From: Hydractinia symbiolongicarpus
Lineage: Eukaryota; Cnidaria; Hydrozoa; Anthoathecata; Hydractiniidae
Direction of reading: 5' to 3'
Length of the DNA: 64,000 bases
Assembly: GCF_029227915.1 (NCBI RefSeq)
Contig: NC_079875.1
Coordinates: forward strand, 27,962,001-28,026,000
Shown here: positions 31,351 through 42,593 of the stretch, piece by piece
How the letters are laid out: every line of letters starts with the position of its first letter
How positions within the stretch are numbered: position 1 is the first letter of the stretch
Made by a program: the position numbers and the translations under genes
Notes under the pieces: generated by a model
Told to the model about the DNA's origin: nothing
The model's input: the letters and a program-made list of their open reading frames with translations, nothing else
The model's database searches: none

Positions 31351-31656
31351 ATGATGAAAACTGATACAAATGTTAGTAAAGTCTTCGCTATGTACACACC
31401 TAGGAAGAAAAGGTTAATTGGGTTCATCCAGGCGAGTAGCTTTCAACATAAAGGAATTATAGCTGAGGCTGATGTCACCATGTTTCTACATGACAATACC
31501 GAAGTATGTGTCATTCTTATAAACGGACACATCCTGCAACATAGAAAAAGAGAATTTGAACCGCGTTTGAAGATGTTTATATCAAATAAGAAAAATCACC
31601 TTGGTGTATCCCCAAAGTGTCTTTATAAATTATCATTCCGACATTTACCCAATTAG
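31351..31656 (+). CDS. Hypothetical 101-residue ORF of the duplicated segment (copy B)
   Basis: Same start, stop and length as 13776-14081, with two amino-acid differences. Frame integrity in both copies is the only coding evidence. Function unknown. Confidence 0.35.
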   Translation: MMKTDTNVSKVFAMYTPRKKRLIGFIQASSFQHKGIIAEADVTMFLHDNTEVCVILINGHILQHRKREFEPRLKMFISNKKNHLGVSPKCLYKLSFRHLPN

Positions 31657-32974
31657 ATGTGCGTTTTTGAATGTATCCTAGGAGTAAAAAAAAATATAAA
31701 ATAGTATAAAATTTTAGTGTTTTGCATTGTAAAAACTGCAAATTAGTTACCCGAATTGTATTGCATTACACATGATTTTCCTGATTTTGATATTAAATGA
31801 AAATATTCGTATATAAGATCCATACAAAAATCCACACAGCGGCGTTAAAGTTATTTTAAGAAAAATGATTTTGTGAGGAGCTGTTACAGAGATGTTGGGA
31901 TTTAAATGTATTTGAATACGCTATCAATCCGTTTGTTTCAAAATGGATGATTGACTCAGCTTTTGGGAATTAGTCCAAATTTGGTCTACAAAGACACTGG
32001 CTAGAAACTTCGATTATTTCTGCGACACTGGACATATAAGTTTGTGAAAGCTATTGGCCAAAAAGGAAATGGCCAAACAGTACAACTTGTCCAGTGCTGG
32101 AAAGGTTTGTGAACTTTGCAAAATTATTGAACCAGGTTTGACTCATGTTGAAGATATTTACATCATACCTTCACAATGTTGGCATGTCCCGATTGCGTCC
32201 CCATAACATCAGCCTCCAAAGCTGCGGTAGAACAGGATTTGTTGACAAATTTAACAACAACCTAAAAGAATAAAACAACTGTTTAAATTGGATTGGATGA
32301 ACGAGACGAGAACATAGGTCCAATATTTACCCAATTTTTTTGCCCTTTAATATCAAAAAGTCAAAAATCCCTGTGAATAAAAGCTGTTCGGCAATATTTA
32401 AGAATAGCCCAAAACATGACCAAATATTATGTTTCATTGATGTAGATCCAAAGAAATGGTGAATCGAATTATTAAAATTTATTTTGTGCCATGGCCTCAC
32501 CGTGCGCATACACACACAAGGTGTATTAATTATATAGATAATGGAAAATCAGGCTGTGTCCTGTGTGGTAACATAAAGCTAACTTACTTTGAGTATCCTA
32601 TGTAATTATGATCTGTGGGTCCATTTGATTTATTCAACAGCAAGCTTTCCTAGGCAAGATCAACAGCATCAATCTTTGAATGACATTCATTGAATTAACC
32701 TGTCAGTCGATGCATTAAAAGTATAGTACCAAAGCTTTTTCAAATTGGAGGTGCAACTGTATGACCATTAATTCGGCAATTAATGGATGGCAGGAAGAGA
32801 AATGGCTGTTTGTACTCCAAGTTTATTTCTTTTCACCACATTTTTTAATTCCCTGTGTAAACGTTCATTCCTATTGGTCCCCATACCTACATTAATATTA
32901 GAAACGCATCCAACAGCAATATTCGGCTTAAGAGTTTTCACTTCCCTTTTAAAAATTTGATTAAAAAATATTCC
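31657..32974. other. Copy B sequence corresponding to 14082-15417
   Basis: Holds the frameshifted counterpart of the 14489-14710 frame (near 32060-32275), the minus-strand frame 32327-32515, and from 32780 the GTNRNERLHRELK fragment on minus. No known family. Confidence 0.4.
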
Positions 32975-32999
32975 AGCAATTGTAATTAAAAATAAAAAA

Positions 33000-34533
33000 G
33001 TCTTTTTGTGGTGCGAAAGAAAAGCATTAGCAAGGCTGGGGCCAAGAGGTGATCCCATAGCTACCCCATCGACTTGCTTGAATAGTTGACCGTCAAACGT
33101 GAAATAAGAATTTTCTGTGGCCAGAGAGAGGAGTTTACGAAAATCACTTTTGCAAAAATTACTGACTGGGTCAGTCTCTGAAAATAAAGAATCAGTACAA
33201 ATATCTATAGTTTCTTGCAAAGGAATATTTGTAAATAAAGAATCAACATCTAGGCTAGCCATAAACAAACTACTGTCCTGTTTACTAATTTCTTCAGCAA
33301 AGGAAAAAGAGTTGAAAACAGTATACTCATTAACTGTTAAGGGTGCCAAAAGTGGTACAAGAAACTTAGCCAAATTGTAGGTGGGTGTATCGATAGCCGA
33401 TAAAATGGGCCTAAAAGGTGGACTTCCGTTAACAATAGATTTGTGAATTTTACATAAACCATATAATATTCCTAGCTTTGACCCAGTTGGTTTAAGTTTT
33501 TCATGTAATCTTCTTTCCAAGGAACCGTTGTGAAGCAAAGTTTTCAAAACTGCTGTAACTTTTTTCTCTTGATTGATGATAAAATTCAGTTCCTTCTCTT
33601 TATCACATTTAACTTTTGCAAACTTCGCTGTGTCATTCAAAATATCACTACGTTTACGTATATATCTTTATCGACAAGAACAACTGAATTTCCTTTGTCA
33701 GATTTTTGAATAACTAAGTCCAAATTATTTGCCAACGAAAACAGAGCTTCAAGTTCTTCATCGCTCAGGTTTTTGGGTTTCTTCGAGGAATTGTAACTTT
33801 CAAAAGATGAAATAGCACAATCTTTCATCCGCGATTTTAAAAGATCTCTTGTTTCGGACGACATTTCCATACTTTTAACATTACGATAGAGCTTTTCGAA
33901 GGAAACCATATAATCAGCATACTCGACTTTTGAAGGTGGTATTGCATAATTCAGACCTCTGGCCAGCAACGATTTATCAGCTTCGGACAGAATGTGTGAC
34001 GAAAAGTTGTGGATTACGCGATCTGGATCATGTTTTGTTGGCACAGACTGCAAACCAAGGTTGAACAGTTTTTTCTTTTGGGTTTCGTCGTTAGCAGCAA
34101 GGATTCTGTCATTTCGAGCGAGGAAAAGGCAGGTAATGTGAGTGAAATCCAAATATGATAAAGATGCTCTGAGCGAGTTTCGATGGACATTAAACTGATT
34201 TTCGAGCGTCCGTATCGTTGACTTTTTAATGTAGATTTCTTCATTCAATAATCTGTTTTGACATTGTCTATAAGCATCGGAGGATCGTAAGTCTTTATTA
34301 CTCAACTTAAACTGCAAAAATCTTGGAGTTAAGCCATGATGAGAACATGTTTCGAGAAATTCAAGGTCGAGCTTTGCTTTCCGGAGTTTATAATCAACTT
34401 TTTCAAATTTTCTACACAGCTGTACTTTCAAATTGCCGTAACGGTCGCGTAAAACCTCATTGATGGACTTACCACCTGGAAATCTAAGTCTAATCAGGAA
34501 CAGTAACGCTATAGTCACAACTCTCAATATCAT
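33000..34533 (-). pseudogene. Penelope-like ORF: N-terminal region and reverse transcriptase to motif B
   Basis: The first part (34533-33640) has a coiled, Lys/Glu-rich N-terminus (YGNLKVQLCRKFEKVDYKL) and ends LDLVIQKSDKGNSVVLVDKD, the usual entry to the PLE reverse transcriptase. A one-base shift near 33640 leads to GILYGLCKIHK, FRPILSAIDTPTYNLAKFL, MASLDVDSLFTNIPL (motif A) and VDGVAMGSPLGPSLANAFL (motif B). The sequence stops at the insertion edge, so the YVDD motif and endonuclease are not on this segment. The downstream continuation of the frame to 32780 is host duplicated-segment sequence and not part of the protein. Confidence 0.88.
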
Positions 34534-34536
34534 GAC

Positions 34537-34604
34537 CTTTTGAAACTAAAAACGAACACAACTCTTTAACGACGTTTCGGCCGTACGACGGCCATTTTCA
34601 AGTA
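34537..34604 (-). ncRNA. Hammerhead-like motif in the Penelope leader
   Basis: On the minus strand CTTGAAAATGGCCGTCGTAC is followed by GGCCGAAACGTCG. GGCCG and CGGCC form a short stem II, followed by GAAAC, and the right strand begins CTTGAAAATGG where active hammerheads have CUGAUGA. Hammerhead ribozymes are known in the terminal repeats of Penelope-like elements, and the position just before the ORF fits. The core is degenerate, so catalytic activity is doubtful. Confidence 0.5.
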
Positions 34605-34691
34605 TAGCTATTTACAATTGACAAATTCAACACTATATACAAAATATCGTACGATATATCATCGTACGATCAAATATTCCGTAGGGGCAAG

Positions 34692-35045
34692 TCAATTATC
34701 TGAAAATAGCAATAATGGCATTGATGCAATATTTCTATTAAGAATTGGCTTATCCCTACGGATTAACAAGCTTTCCTTCAATTCCAAATCAAAATTATTA
34801 GATGCGGAGGAGATAATAGAAAAATTATCTAAAGATGGTCTATTTTTACAGAAAACAACATGCTCCAAAACCGCACTAGGGTTAATAGATTTGACGGATT
34901 TTCCAGTCAAGGCAGAAACGGCCATGTGTTCGCAGGCTCTAACTTTCAAATGTCGCATAGTTTTCCCATAATAGATGGCATTGCAGCCATCACACTGATA
35001 TTTATATACGACTTTTGAACGCAGAGCCTTTGGAACACGGTCACG
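34692..35045 (-). pseudogene. GIY-YIG endonuclease domain of the Penelope-like element
   Basis: Readable from RDRVPKALRSKVVYKYQC through DGCNAIYYGKTMRHLKVRAC to EHMAVSALTGKS, CKNRPSLDNF, ESLLIRRDKPILNRN and a stop at 34692. The Tyr-rich YKYQC...IYYGKT block with the following Arg, Glu-His and later Glu (LKESLLI) is the GIY-YIG pattern found at the C-terminus of Penelope-like polyproteins. The linker to the reverse transcriptase is missing; at 35043-35057 the sequence switches to RT on the other strand. It precedes the leader in a tail-to-head order, as in tandem PLE copies. Confidence 0.8.
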
Positions 35046-35441
35046 TTTGACGGTCAACTATTCAAGCAAGTCGATGGGGTAGCTATGGGATCACCTCTTG
35101 GCCCCAGCCTTGCTAATGCTTTTCTTTCGCACCACGAAAAGACTTGGTTGGATAATTGTCCATCATCCTTTAAGCCAGTGTATTATAGAAGATATGTTGA
35201 TGATGTTTTTGTGTTGTTCTCATCTCCTAGCCATTTGCCTCTATTTAAGGACTATCTTAATAGGCAACACATCAACATATCTTTCACGTCTGAGTGCGAG
35301 GCCGATAAAACTCTTCCGTTTCTTGACGTATCTGTTTCTCGCAATGAATCAAAGTTTGTTACATCTATCTATAGGAAACCTACATCGTACGGCCGAAACG
35401 TCGTTAAAGAGTTGTGTTCGTTTTTAGTTTCAAAAGTCTGA
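35043..35441 (+). pseudogene. Penelope-like reverse-transcriptase core, inverted piece
   Basis: Encodes FDGQLFKQVDGVAMGSPLG (motif B), YYRRYVDDVFVLFSS (motif C, YVDD), INISFTSECE, LPFLDVSVSR and FVTSIYRKPT (motif E and thumb start). After YRKPT it jumps at 35385 into the leader sequence (52 bp identical to 34537-34588 inverted), so the last residues are not RT. It overlaps the minus-strand RT at motif B, showing that two overlapping copies or an inversion built this locus. Confidence 0.88.
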
Positions 35442-35742
35442 ACATACACACCAATTCAATCAAGCAATTGTAATGTTTTCCGATTTCTTTACGAAACCAT
35501 CAAGACTGTTATTGATTTGTTCAATGATTGCTGTACATTTTATTCTACTTGTTTCCAAGTCATTTTTCTGTAATAAAATCAAGCCTACAGACATGGAAAA
35601 ATAGATGTTTTTAGAGAGAGTCTTGATAAGTTGCTAAATAGCATGAAATCAGTCTAGTTTCACAATACACGTCGGAAAAATTTCTTGAAGCTTGTTCCGC
35701 GAATGACAACAATTATCTATACAAACTAACCGGAAAAACAAT

Positions 35743-36025
35743 TGGTCAATTTTATTTTATTTTGCGAAATAAGTTTCAGTAAATGTTAACAAATTAATTG
35801 TGACACTGGACCCAGCGCTTAGTACAGGTAAACCGTGCGGCACATGCGTTTAGGCTTAAGACCCTATTCAAAAAAACTATTGCAGCTTTGATTTACAAAA
35901 CACAGGAAAACTCTGTTAAAACGCCGGGTTAAGCCGCAAGTAGCTGTGTTACCCAGTGTTAAACACCAGATAAGTGCTTTAGTACAGCCATATAGTGTGT
36001 AGAAAATGAAGTGAAGTGCACAAAA
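35743..36025 (+). repeat. Degenerate GCGCTTTAGTACAG repeat cluster 2
   Basis: Contains CAGCGCTTAGTACAGGTA, an AAAACGCCGGGTTAAGCCGCAAGT segment and GTGCTTTAGTACAGCCATAT. Ordered pieces match 15700-15980 with deletions. It follows copy B as cluster 1 follows copy A. Confidence 0.5.
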
Positions 36026-37840
36026 AATTTTCTTTTCTTAACGTTTTCTAGTTTCGCTTTTTCTTAATAATTTCTTTATGTTTATCGTCCTGTGTGGGTC
36101 CATTACGTCGTCTCTTTTTGTTTTATCATCTATGCCTTCGTCGCCGACTTCTTCCGACGTAAAATAGGCAGCAAACTGCTTGTCATTTTGATATTTGTAA
36201 TCTATCTCATCCAATTTCTTTTTCTTATCTAGTAAAAAAGAGGAAAAATATAGAATATACTAATGAATTTTCACTGTTTGCTTCGCTTTGTTAACATGAT
36301 AAATTAAAAATTTTCTCCTTATTCTATTCGCCATTGTTTTTGGAGACCAGAAACAGAAAGACCTGTCTTTTTTATTAGCATATTATAAGCAAAAAAGCCC
36401 AACGAGGAAGAATGCACATTCTGAAAATTTAGGTATTCTAATTGTCTAATCTGATAATCGGATAATGATAAGGAAACGACTAACTGTTGGAACAAAGGAA
36501 AATAATAAAAAAGTAGGACAGCTAGCGAGGCGTAGCCCGGGTTCTGAATTCACGTTGATGATTGGCTGAAATTTTGATTGTCAGCGTGAACAAAATATAT
36601 AAATAAATTGTCGGTGAGGCATGTTTAACGAACCTCACCCACAAAAGGAAAGCAAAACAAAAGCCTTTTAATCAACCTAGACCCCAACGTTAGTTAACTT
36701 TATTTGTTTCAGTTGTCGAGAATTAAGTAATACGTTGTTCAACCCGTGCCGTCTAATTTACATATGAACAGATGGCAACTTTTGGAGATGGTTTTCATGA
36801 TCATTAGCTGTTAGGGTGGTTTGTTTTTGCTTTTTAATAAATAATTCTGCTTATTGTCATTTCTTTCATTCTTATGTCATATTCCGTACTTCATAATTCC
36901 ATTTTATTGCTTATAAAATGTTCATAAACACTGTACCTCCTGTAAATGACTTTTGCTATTTGAGGAGAATGTAGTGTACAACTGAAATAAGAAAAGTACG
37001 ATGATAAACACCAGGCTTTTCCACGTGCTTTCTTTTTTACTTTTTTTGTGACCTCATATGTCCTATGAAAAAAACAACCACAGTTTCTTCAAAGAAATAC
37101 ATCTATATCATGTCCACAGCGTTTTAAACAAAGTGCTCAACAAACAGAGCGGGCGAAGTAGCGCAGTTAAAAATGTGTTTTGAAAAGGACAGATATAGAG
37201 GAGATTTCTCAAAAAAGGAGAGTAAAAGTAGACACAAGCACACTCATTGAGGTAAATCTGTATAATCGTATCATGTTGCGGTGTATTCATATGCTTGCTC
37301 TCGAAGCTTTGGTTCGTTAAACATGTCAATAACATTGCATTTGGTATAAAATTTCATTTTAAGTGCTAAAAGGCTTTTTAGGGTGAAAGGTTCTTCGTTT
37401 TCTGATCACTGGTTCTATTAGCCCTACCATTTTTAAAGTAACATTTAAATTCGCATAATTATGAGTAATTACAAAATTATGCGGGAAAATTTCGAAAATT
37501 CAAAGTTCGTTTTTTTTAACTGTCAAAAATTGGAATCAATGTCCACGTGACTCTTTTTTCTTCCCTCACTTAAAAACTGTAGAAGAAGAATTAGAAGAAA
37601 AAAGTCAGGTAGGCCAGGCTAGCGAGGCGAAGCTATCTTCAGAAACAAGAAGAAGAAGAGGTCGATGTTGCAAAGAAGTCTGATTTCAGTAAGTTTAAAC
37701 GTTTAAATAATAAAGAATAACACAGGAACTGCGATTGGTTTATCTGATTTATCATGTTCGGAACTTTGTTGATATATTTATAAATGCATTACGATGGAAA
37801 CACAGCTATAGATGATCTCCCTCATTCATTATTGTGAAAA
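36026..37840. other. Unassigned AT-rich sequence
   Basis: No gene recognised. One hairpin, GGTGAGG (36613-36619) with CCTCACC (36633-36639) around 13 bases, stands out. A phrase GCTAGCGAGGCG(T/A)AGC occurs at about 36520 and 37618. Open frames are short and low-information. Confidence 0.35.
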
Positions 37841-37963
37841 GGGAGAAATGTGCTTTTGTGGCATTTTCTCTAGAGGAGTACAACCTCTAGCTTATTTCTA
37901 CAGACCCAACAGGTTGAGTTCATCATTGCGGTGGCTAGCCACCTCTTTGTAAATTATTTTCTT
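37841..37963 (-). repeat. Dispersed hairpin repeat, copy 3 (inverted)
   Basis: Reverse-complement copy of 361-482, full length, with GGTGGC-TA-GCCACC in place of the AA loop and several substitutions. Same outer edges as the other two copies. Confidence 0.7.
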
Positions 37964-39454
37964 TTCTTTTTTCTGTAATGGCATAAATCCAGCAACCATG
38001 TGATCGATTTTGGCTGCGTTTATTTTCGCATGATTCGTGCAATGAAATGTAATGGCGATTTAGATTGTCAGTTTTCACTAAAATTTTCAGGATGAAGATT
38101 TCTCGTGTATATCTTTCAATTTTCACAATAAAATAGGCACCTCAAAGAAATTGCCTACAGGGTGATTTCGCGCCTTTAGAGAACTTGACGAAATGATTCT
38201 TGCAATTTCTGCAATTATATTCCATATAATTTTCCTAATTTCGGACTTATTCCAAAGACAGACATGCAGGCAACTCCATGTCTGAAGGTGATGTAAGTTC
38301 CTAGGATGGACTTAGCAGATCGTTGAAGGGATTTTTGTTATGCTAGCCTGTTGATCTCCATTAGGGTATAAAGCAATTCTTGGCAGGGAATCCTGATACA
38401 CCTGATAATATTCTTCTCATGGGCTTTTCTTTTTCTGCCTTGTTCTCTTTCAGCATATACATCAATATCAAGTTTATCCACTTTAAGGTTTTGAAATAGA
38501 TTGATCCCATTTTCCTTTCCTGCTGGACACACGTGAATACCTTCTTCTTTTGTCCTCAAGTGACAATATATTACTAGCTCAAAACACATGCACCAAATCA
38601 ATAAATCTTGTAACGTTAATACCACTGATTATTGCCACACCCATACTGCAATTCAAGGTTGTCACCTGAATGTAATTAAATTAATGCATAAATTAAGGTA
38701 TGTAGATGACTATGGAAGATAAATATCCTTTAATAACGATTTTAAAAATTTCAGTCAAAAAACTGAAAAATGTAAATAAAAGAAAAATAAGAAATAAACA
38801 AAAAGGGGAAACAAACTAGAGCAAACATGCTGTTTCGAATTTAACTTTTTAACTTTATTCCAATTTGCATAAATAGAATACTAGAAAATAAAATTAAAAA
38901 TTTTTCAACGAAATTGTATATATGTCATACCTTAAAAAAAGCGCATTGTATTATTTACTCTGTTTCCATTATCCATCCATTTCTAATGGTCAATCCATTT
39001 CCCAAACATATTCAATCCTGGTGTTGACATACGTAAATTTGTCAGCAATACTATCATTGATTTCTAACTTATCTATTTTGGATGACTGTTCCTCCCATCC
39101 AATCAACTCAGATGCACACTCAAGCGTCGGTTGACTCAGCGGATTTACCTCTGTCCATTCTCTCAAAGACAGACCGCGTAGCCATGTTCGAACCTCCTCC
39201 CGATAGCACCCATTGAATCCATCCGTACTGCCCTCCCCTGGTCCTGATTTCTCTGAATTAAATTGGCAATTCTTATATACAAAGCGTATTCCTTTCATAA
39301 CCTCTGTGTGTCGATTTTACGTGCTTTATAAATAACCCATTTGACTCCTCGACATGGCTACACAACAGACAACACCACCTTAGGCTACCACTGCCGGGAT
39401 GCGTCACTGACAATAGCATTCCAGGAGTTTGTTTACCGTTTCGTTCCCCTTAAG
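37964..39454. other. Unassigned sequence with two possible exons
   Basis: Minus-strand frames 38990-39298 (102 codons, with REEVRTWLRGLSLREWTEVN and CASELIGWEEQ) and 38338-38625 (95 codons) have protein-like composition richer in Gly, Trp and Glu than random AT-rich frames. I recognise no family, and no clear splice pair joins them. They could be exons of an unidentified gene or element. Confidence 0.3.
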
Positions 39455-39780
39455 CCAGGGTATACCAGCGTTCAGTGTTTCTTAGGCCTTTCTGAACTAG
39501 AAGTTTAAAATTTGCTTTATGTATTGGTGTAACTATAGCTAGTGTAAGTTTATCTGAAAATACTCCTTCTACAAATGATGCGTTTGCAATGCGTGCGAGT
39601 GTATTGGGTATTACATATCTAGAAAGTTTAATGATTGAGCTTTGAAATCTGATATATGAATAGCTTTGTTATGGTTTAGTTTGGATATTAGCTTATTAAC
39701 TTCAGTTGAATCAGTGGAAGAAATAAACATAGTATTTCGAGATCTATTATTGAGATATTTAGAAAAATGGTAATTATGGT
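39455..39780 (-). pseudogene. LINE reverse-transcriptase fragment (N-terminal palm region)
   Basis: Not in any long open frame. The minus strand reads FISSTDSTEVNKLISKLNHN then, after a one-base shift near 39640, YVIPNTLARIANASFVEG and VFSDKLTLAIVTPIHK. This is the conserved stretch before motif A in jockey/CR1-type reverse transcriptases. Both ends are truncated; nothing of motifs A-C remains nearby. Confidence 0.55.
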
Positions 39781-41134
39781 TATCAATTTTTGCGCTTTAA
39801 TCATTAAATTCATCGAATTACATCTTGTTATTTCTTAATTAACTCTGAGTTATGCTCCTAAATCTGCATTTTGACTGCAAGAAAGCTTAAAGCATGAAAG
39901 CCTTTTGGCCACATTAGTCGCTAAATAAATATTGCAGCATGATCATTGTGTCCCATTTTTTTAAATCCTTGCAACAAGGTAGATTTTGTAGAAATGCAGA
40001 ATCTTTAGAGGGTATAACCTCTACATAGCAACAACCACCTGTCTTATGACAAGTGTTATCAATACAGCTTGCTGTTCCGTCACCCCATCATCAATTTAGT
40101 ACATCCTGAATTATTTTTCTACTAAATGCAATTGAAGAAAATTCTGCAACATTGTTCCCTTTATTCGACCAACACTTCTGGTGGCATATATCCAGGTGGC
40201 ATATGTCCAGGTGTTCTGAGCATTCCTCTGTGAATGTTAGAGGTATTAGGGCTGAACAAGTCAAAGGTTATGAGTTTTATGGAAAACTCCTCGTTGATGG
40301 TGATATTCTCAGGATTTCTATCAAGACGAGCAATGTTTTTTTATGACAGAACTTTACAGCTGATACCCTCCACAAAAATAACAGTTAAATATAGACTTTT
40401 TTATAACCAATTCCATAAGATTTTGACTTTTTAGCCGGGCGCTTATTCGAGAGGGGCGGTAAATCGAGGGGGGCTCATTATTATAGCTTTTTTAGGTAAA
40501 AGACAGCCTGGTAACTTAACGTGGTTTTTAACCAATCAAAAAGCTTCATTGATATAAAATTATTTATGAAGTAAAGTTGTAAATGACAATGTAGAATTTT
40601 AGTCGTTATTTTGCGTCCCGGTTTGGTATGATCTTCAAATTTTCCACTTCCTCAGAGACAGAATATCTGTGCTTATCCAGCCAAGTTCCCTCTTCCGCTT
40701 CTTTCCATTCACGTAGCAAAAGTCGGGCAGGTTAACCACCTCGACGACCATTAAATAATGTTAAACATGTGCATGCGCAATTTCGCATTTTGACAAACGA
40801 ATGTGTGTTCCAAATCTTAAATTCATCATTTTCAAAGCTTTCCATCGCGTTGATGACATATTCTCTTATCTTTGTGATATCTGCTTTAATAGGTCATTAA
40901 GCAGGCTTTTTACTCTTCACATTACGCCTCAAGTTGAGATCATATGTTGCATCTGTGATATTTTGTAATATTTGCAAAGGAAAGAAATATGTTGTAAAGC
41001 GAAGCCATTGGACGCATATCACTGTGCACAGATTTGGCAACTGTCGACAATTTTTCTTTTTTGTACTTCAGCTTGTTATGAACTTTGTTTTCAAGGTACA
41101 ATATAAATTCATCCTTCTTACCACCTTCCTAGTG
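39781..41134. other. Unassigned sequence with a GGGCGCTTATTCGAG repeat
   Basis: No gene recognised. At 40434-40480, GCCGGGCGCTTATTCGAG and a following GGGGCGGTAAATCGAGGGGG form a GC-rich island of the GGGCGCTTATT repeat type seen dispersed in several invertebrate genomes, as I recall. The remainder is featureless AT-rich DNA. Confidence 0.35.
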
Positions 41135-42350
41135 TTATAAAAACTTGGTCAGATGATTTGATACAATTTTTCCTGTGTGAGTGAAGAAAAAATTGAAGAT
41201 AGTAGCAGAGCAAGTGTTACATAGCATGACTGTTTTGTGTGTAACGTAAGAAAAGTATTTAGGTAATTCTATGTATAAGTAACTTTCTTTAAAGTAAGCA
41301 ATAGTAAGGATGGCATAAGGAGGAGTTGAATTTCCACCCATTGCTGTACCTGTTAATTGGTGAAACAATTGTTAGACATTTCTTTGACGTCAAAGTAATA
41401 CTAAAGATAAGGAAATTTTTGGTGGAAAACACTTCTTATCAACACGAGTCTGTCGTCGCCATACAGCCCAAAGTTATCTTTTGACTGATGGTTCGACAAG
41501 GTTGTCCTACTAGTTCGCATACCTCAGCGCCATTGTAACTTCCCATGGTTATGTGGAATAGATATTCCGTTGTTTTTTTTCTCCAACTTTCTCCATTTTT
41601 AAACAACAAGGTCTTTTGACAGTGTTTTATGATGCGGATGTTTTCGTCGCGTGTATCAATACGTTGTTGAGCAAAAGAAATTGCGTTTTTTAAAATGTAT
41701 ATTTCAATATATATGTTGTTATAAATGGGTAAAATTCCTTTATATCAAGCTGGCTGAAGGTGCACTCATTTCTGTTTTCGACGTAATGAAACCATTGTAG
41801 AACTTCGGTCGTATTTTTCCACTGGTTTAGTTGCAGGCGTTCAACGAGTTGTTTGTTGATACATTGCAGAACTGATTTGCTGATTTTACCAAGTTTCCTT
41901 TTGGAAAGATTTATTAAACGGCATAATGGGTTTGCACTGTCTTTGTGATCTTTGAGGGTTATATATGCGTCCGTCTTTGCAAGACAGTCAATACGGTGAT
42001 CGATTTCTAGTTTTTTTGCGATACATTTAGCTTCTGCGTTGATTGATTGTTGGATTTTGCTGGAAGCCTGTCGGAAAGTTTTTGTGATATTTTCCATGAG
42101 TAACTTATCGTGCTCTTGTGACGAATATGTTTGGCGACTTGGTGATTGACGGCATGTCTTCTTTCAATTTCGACTAAAAGATATTTAACAATATTGAGAA
42201 TGTCGTTTTCAAAATCCGTGTGGGTAGGTAACTGTTCTTGTCCGGTGTAGGGATGTTCTTAAATGAATAGTCGTATTCCACAGCATCAAGCGTGGCAGAT
42301 TTCGAAGCATAAAAGTTGACTGGGTGGTGAAGTGATGGTTTTCTGGGTTT
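41135..42350 (-). pseudogene. Decayed reverse transcriptase of a retroelement related to Penelope-like/retron-type RTs
   Basis: Collinear minus-strand pieces: 42428-42174 (HPVNFYASKSATLDAVEYDY), 42097-41690 (NITKTFRQASSKI, AYITLKDHKDSANPLCRLIN, NQWKNTTEVLQWFHYVEN, FSQLDIKEFYPFI) and 41368-41135 (GTAMGGNSTPPYAILTIAYF). DIKEFYP looks like motif A and GTAMGG-PPYA like motif B. The YxDD motif is not found, and about 320 bp in between is unreadable. LKDHK-N-CRLIN is a motif I associate with an abundant group of Hydra retroelement proteins; the exact class is uncertain. The element appears to stop where dispersed repeat D2 starts at about 42350. Confidence 0.55.
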
Positions 42351-42360
42351 GCCGCAGCTG

Positions 42361-42593
42361 GGTTCCAAGTCTACCTTTCTCAGGGGCGGTTTTTTGGTCA
42401 GCCCAAGCATTACGATACCATTTCTCAAAAGTTCATGTCTGCTTTGTATTCTTTGTCACAACCTTTCTAAGGGCTGGGTTCCAAGTCTACCTTTCTTAGC
42501 CCTGGGCTCTGTGTCAGTAGGTAAAAGCAACAACGATAGGATTTGTAGTTGCCGACTCTTGTTTTCCAACGTTTAACAAAAGTTATTGGTTTT
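42361..42593 (+). repeat. Dispersed repeat D2, copy 2, cut by the satellite
   Basis: Matches 8216-8474, including GGTTCCAAGTCTACCTTTCT twice and the final AACAAAAGTTATTGGTTTT. Immediately after this phrase the satellite begins (AACCTCGTCTCAGG), while the 8-kb copy continues with GGTGGATGG. Confidence 0.75.

Larger units (their letters stand above)
32975..35474. mobile_element. Penelope-like element insertion, internally inverted, with 12-bp target duplication
   Basis: AGCAATTGTAAT occurs at 32975-32986 and again at 35463-35474. Copy A has a single near-identical site (AGCCATTGTAAT near 15418), so this is the target-site duplication. Between them, on the minus strand from right to left, lie a GIY-YIG endonuclease end (35045-34692), a leader with a hammerhead-like motif (about 34604-34537), the N-terminal ORF (34533-33640) and the reverse transcriptase up to motif B (33640-33000). 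At the right, 35043-35441 is on plus: the RT core again, joined directly to the leader. A 52-bp exact inverted repeat (34537-34588 / 35385-35436) and about 100 bp of inverted RT sequence mark the rearrangement. Confidence 0.85.
25716..35742 (+). repeat. Large duplicated segment, copy B (with later insertions)
   Basis: Same segment as 11570-15697, expanded to 10 kb by a non-LTR element (26058-28473), a 406-bp tandem duplication (28475-29280), about 630 bp near 29.82-30.45 kb that copy A lacks, and a Penelope-like element (32987-35462). Between insertions the alignment with copy A is collinear and close. The left limit coincides with the end of the Kolobok-like element, so homology may once have continued further left. 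Confidence 0.8.

Noticed and set aside
32780-33640. A 286-residue protein joining reverse transcriptase to the GTNRNERLHRELK fragment
   Set aside because: The join is created by the Penelope-like insertion edge at 32987; the two parts are unrelated.
36613-36639. Hairpin as a histone-type 3' stem-loop
   Set aside because: Stem sequence and loop length differ from the histone element, and no histone gene is nearby.
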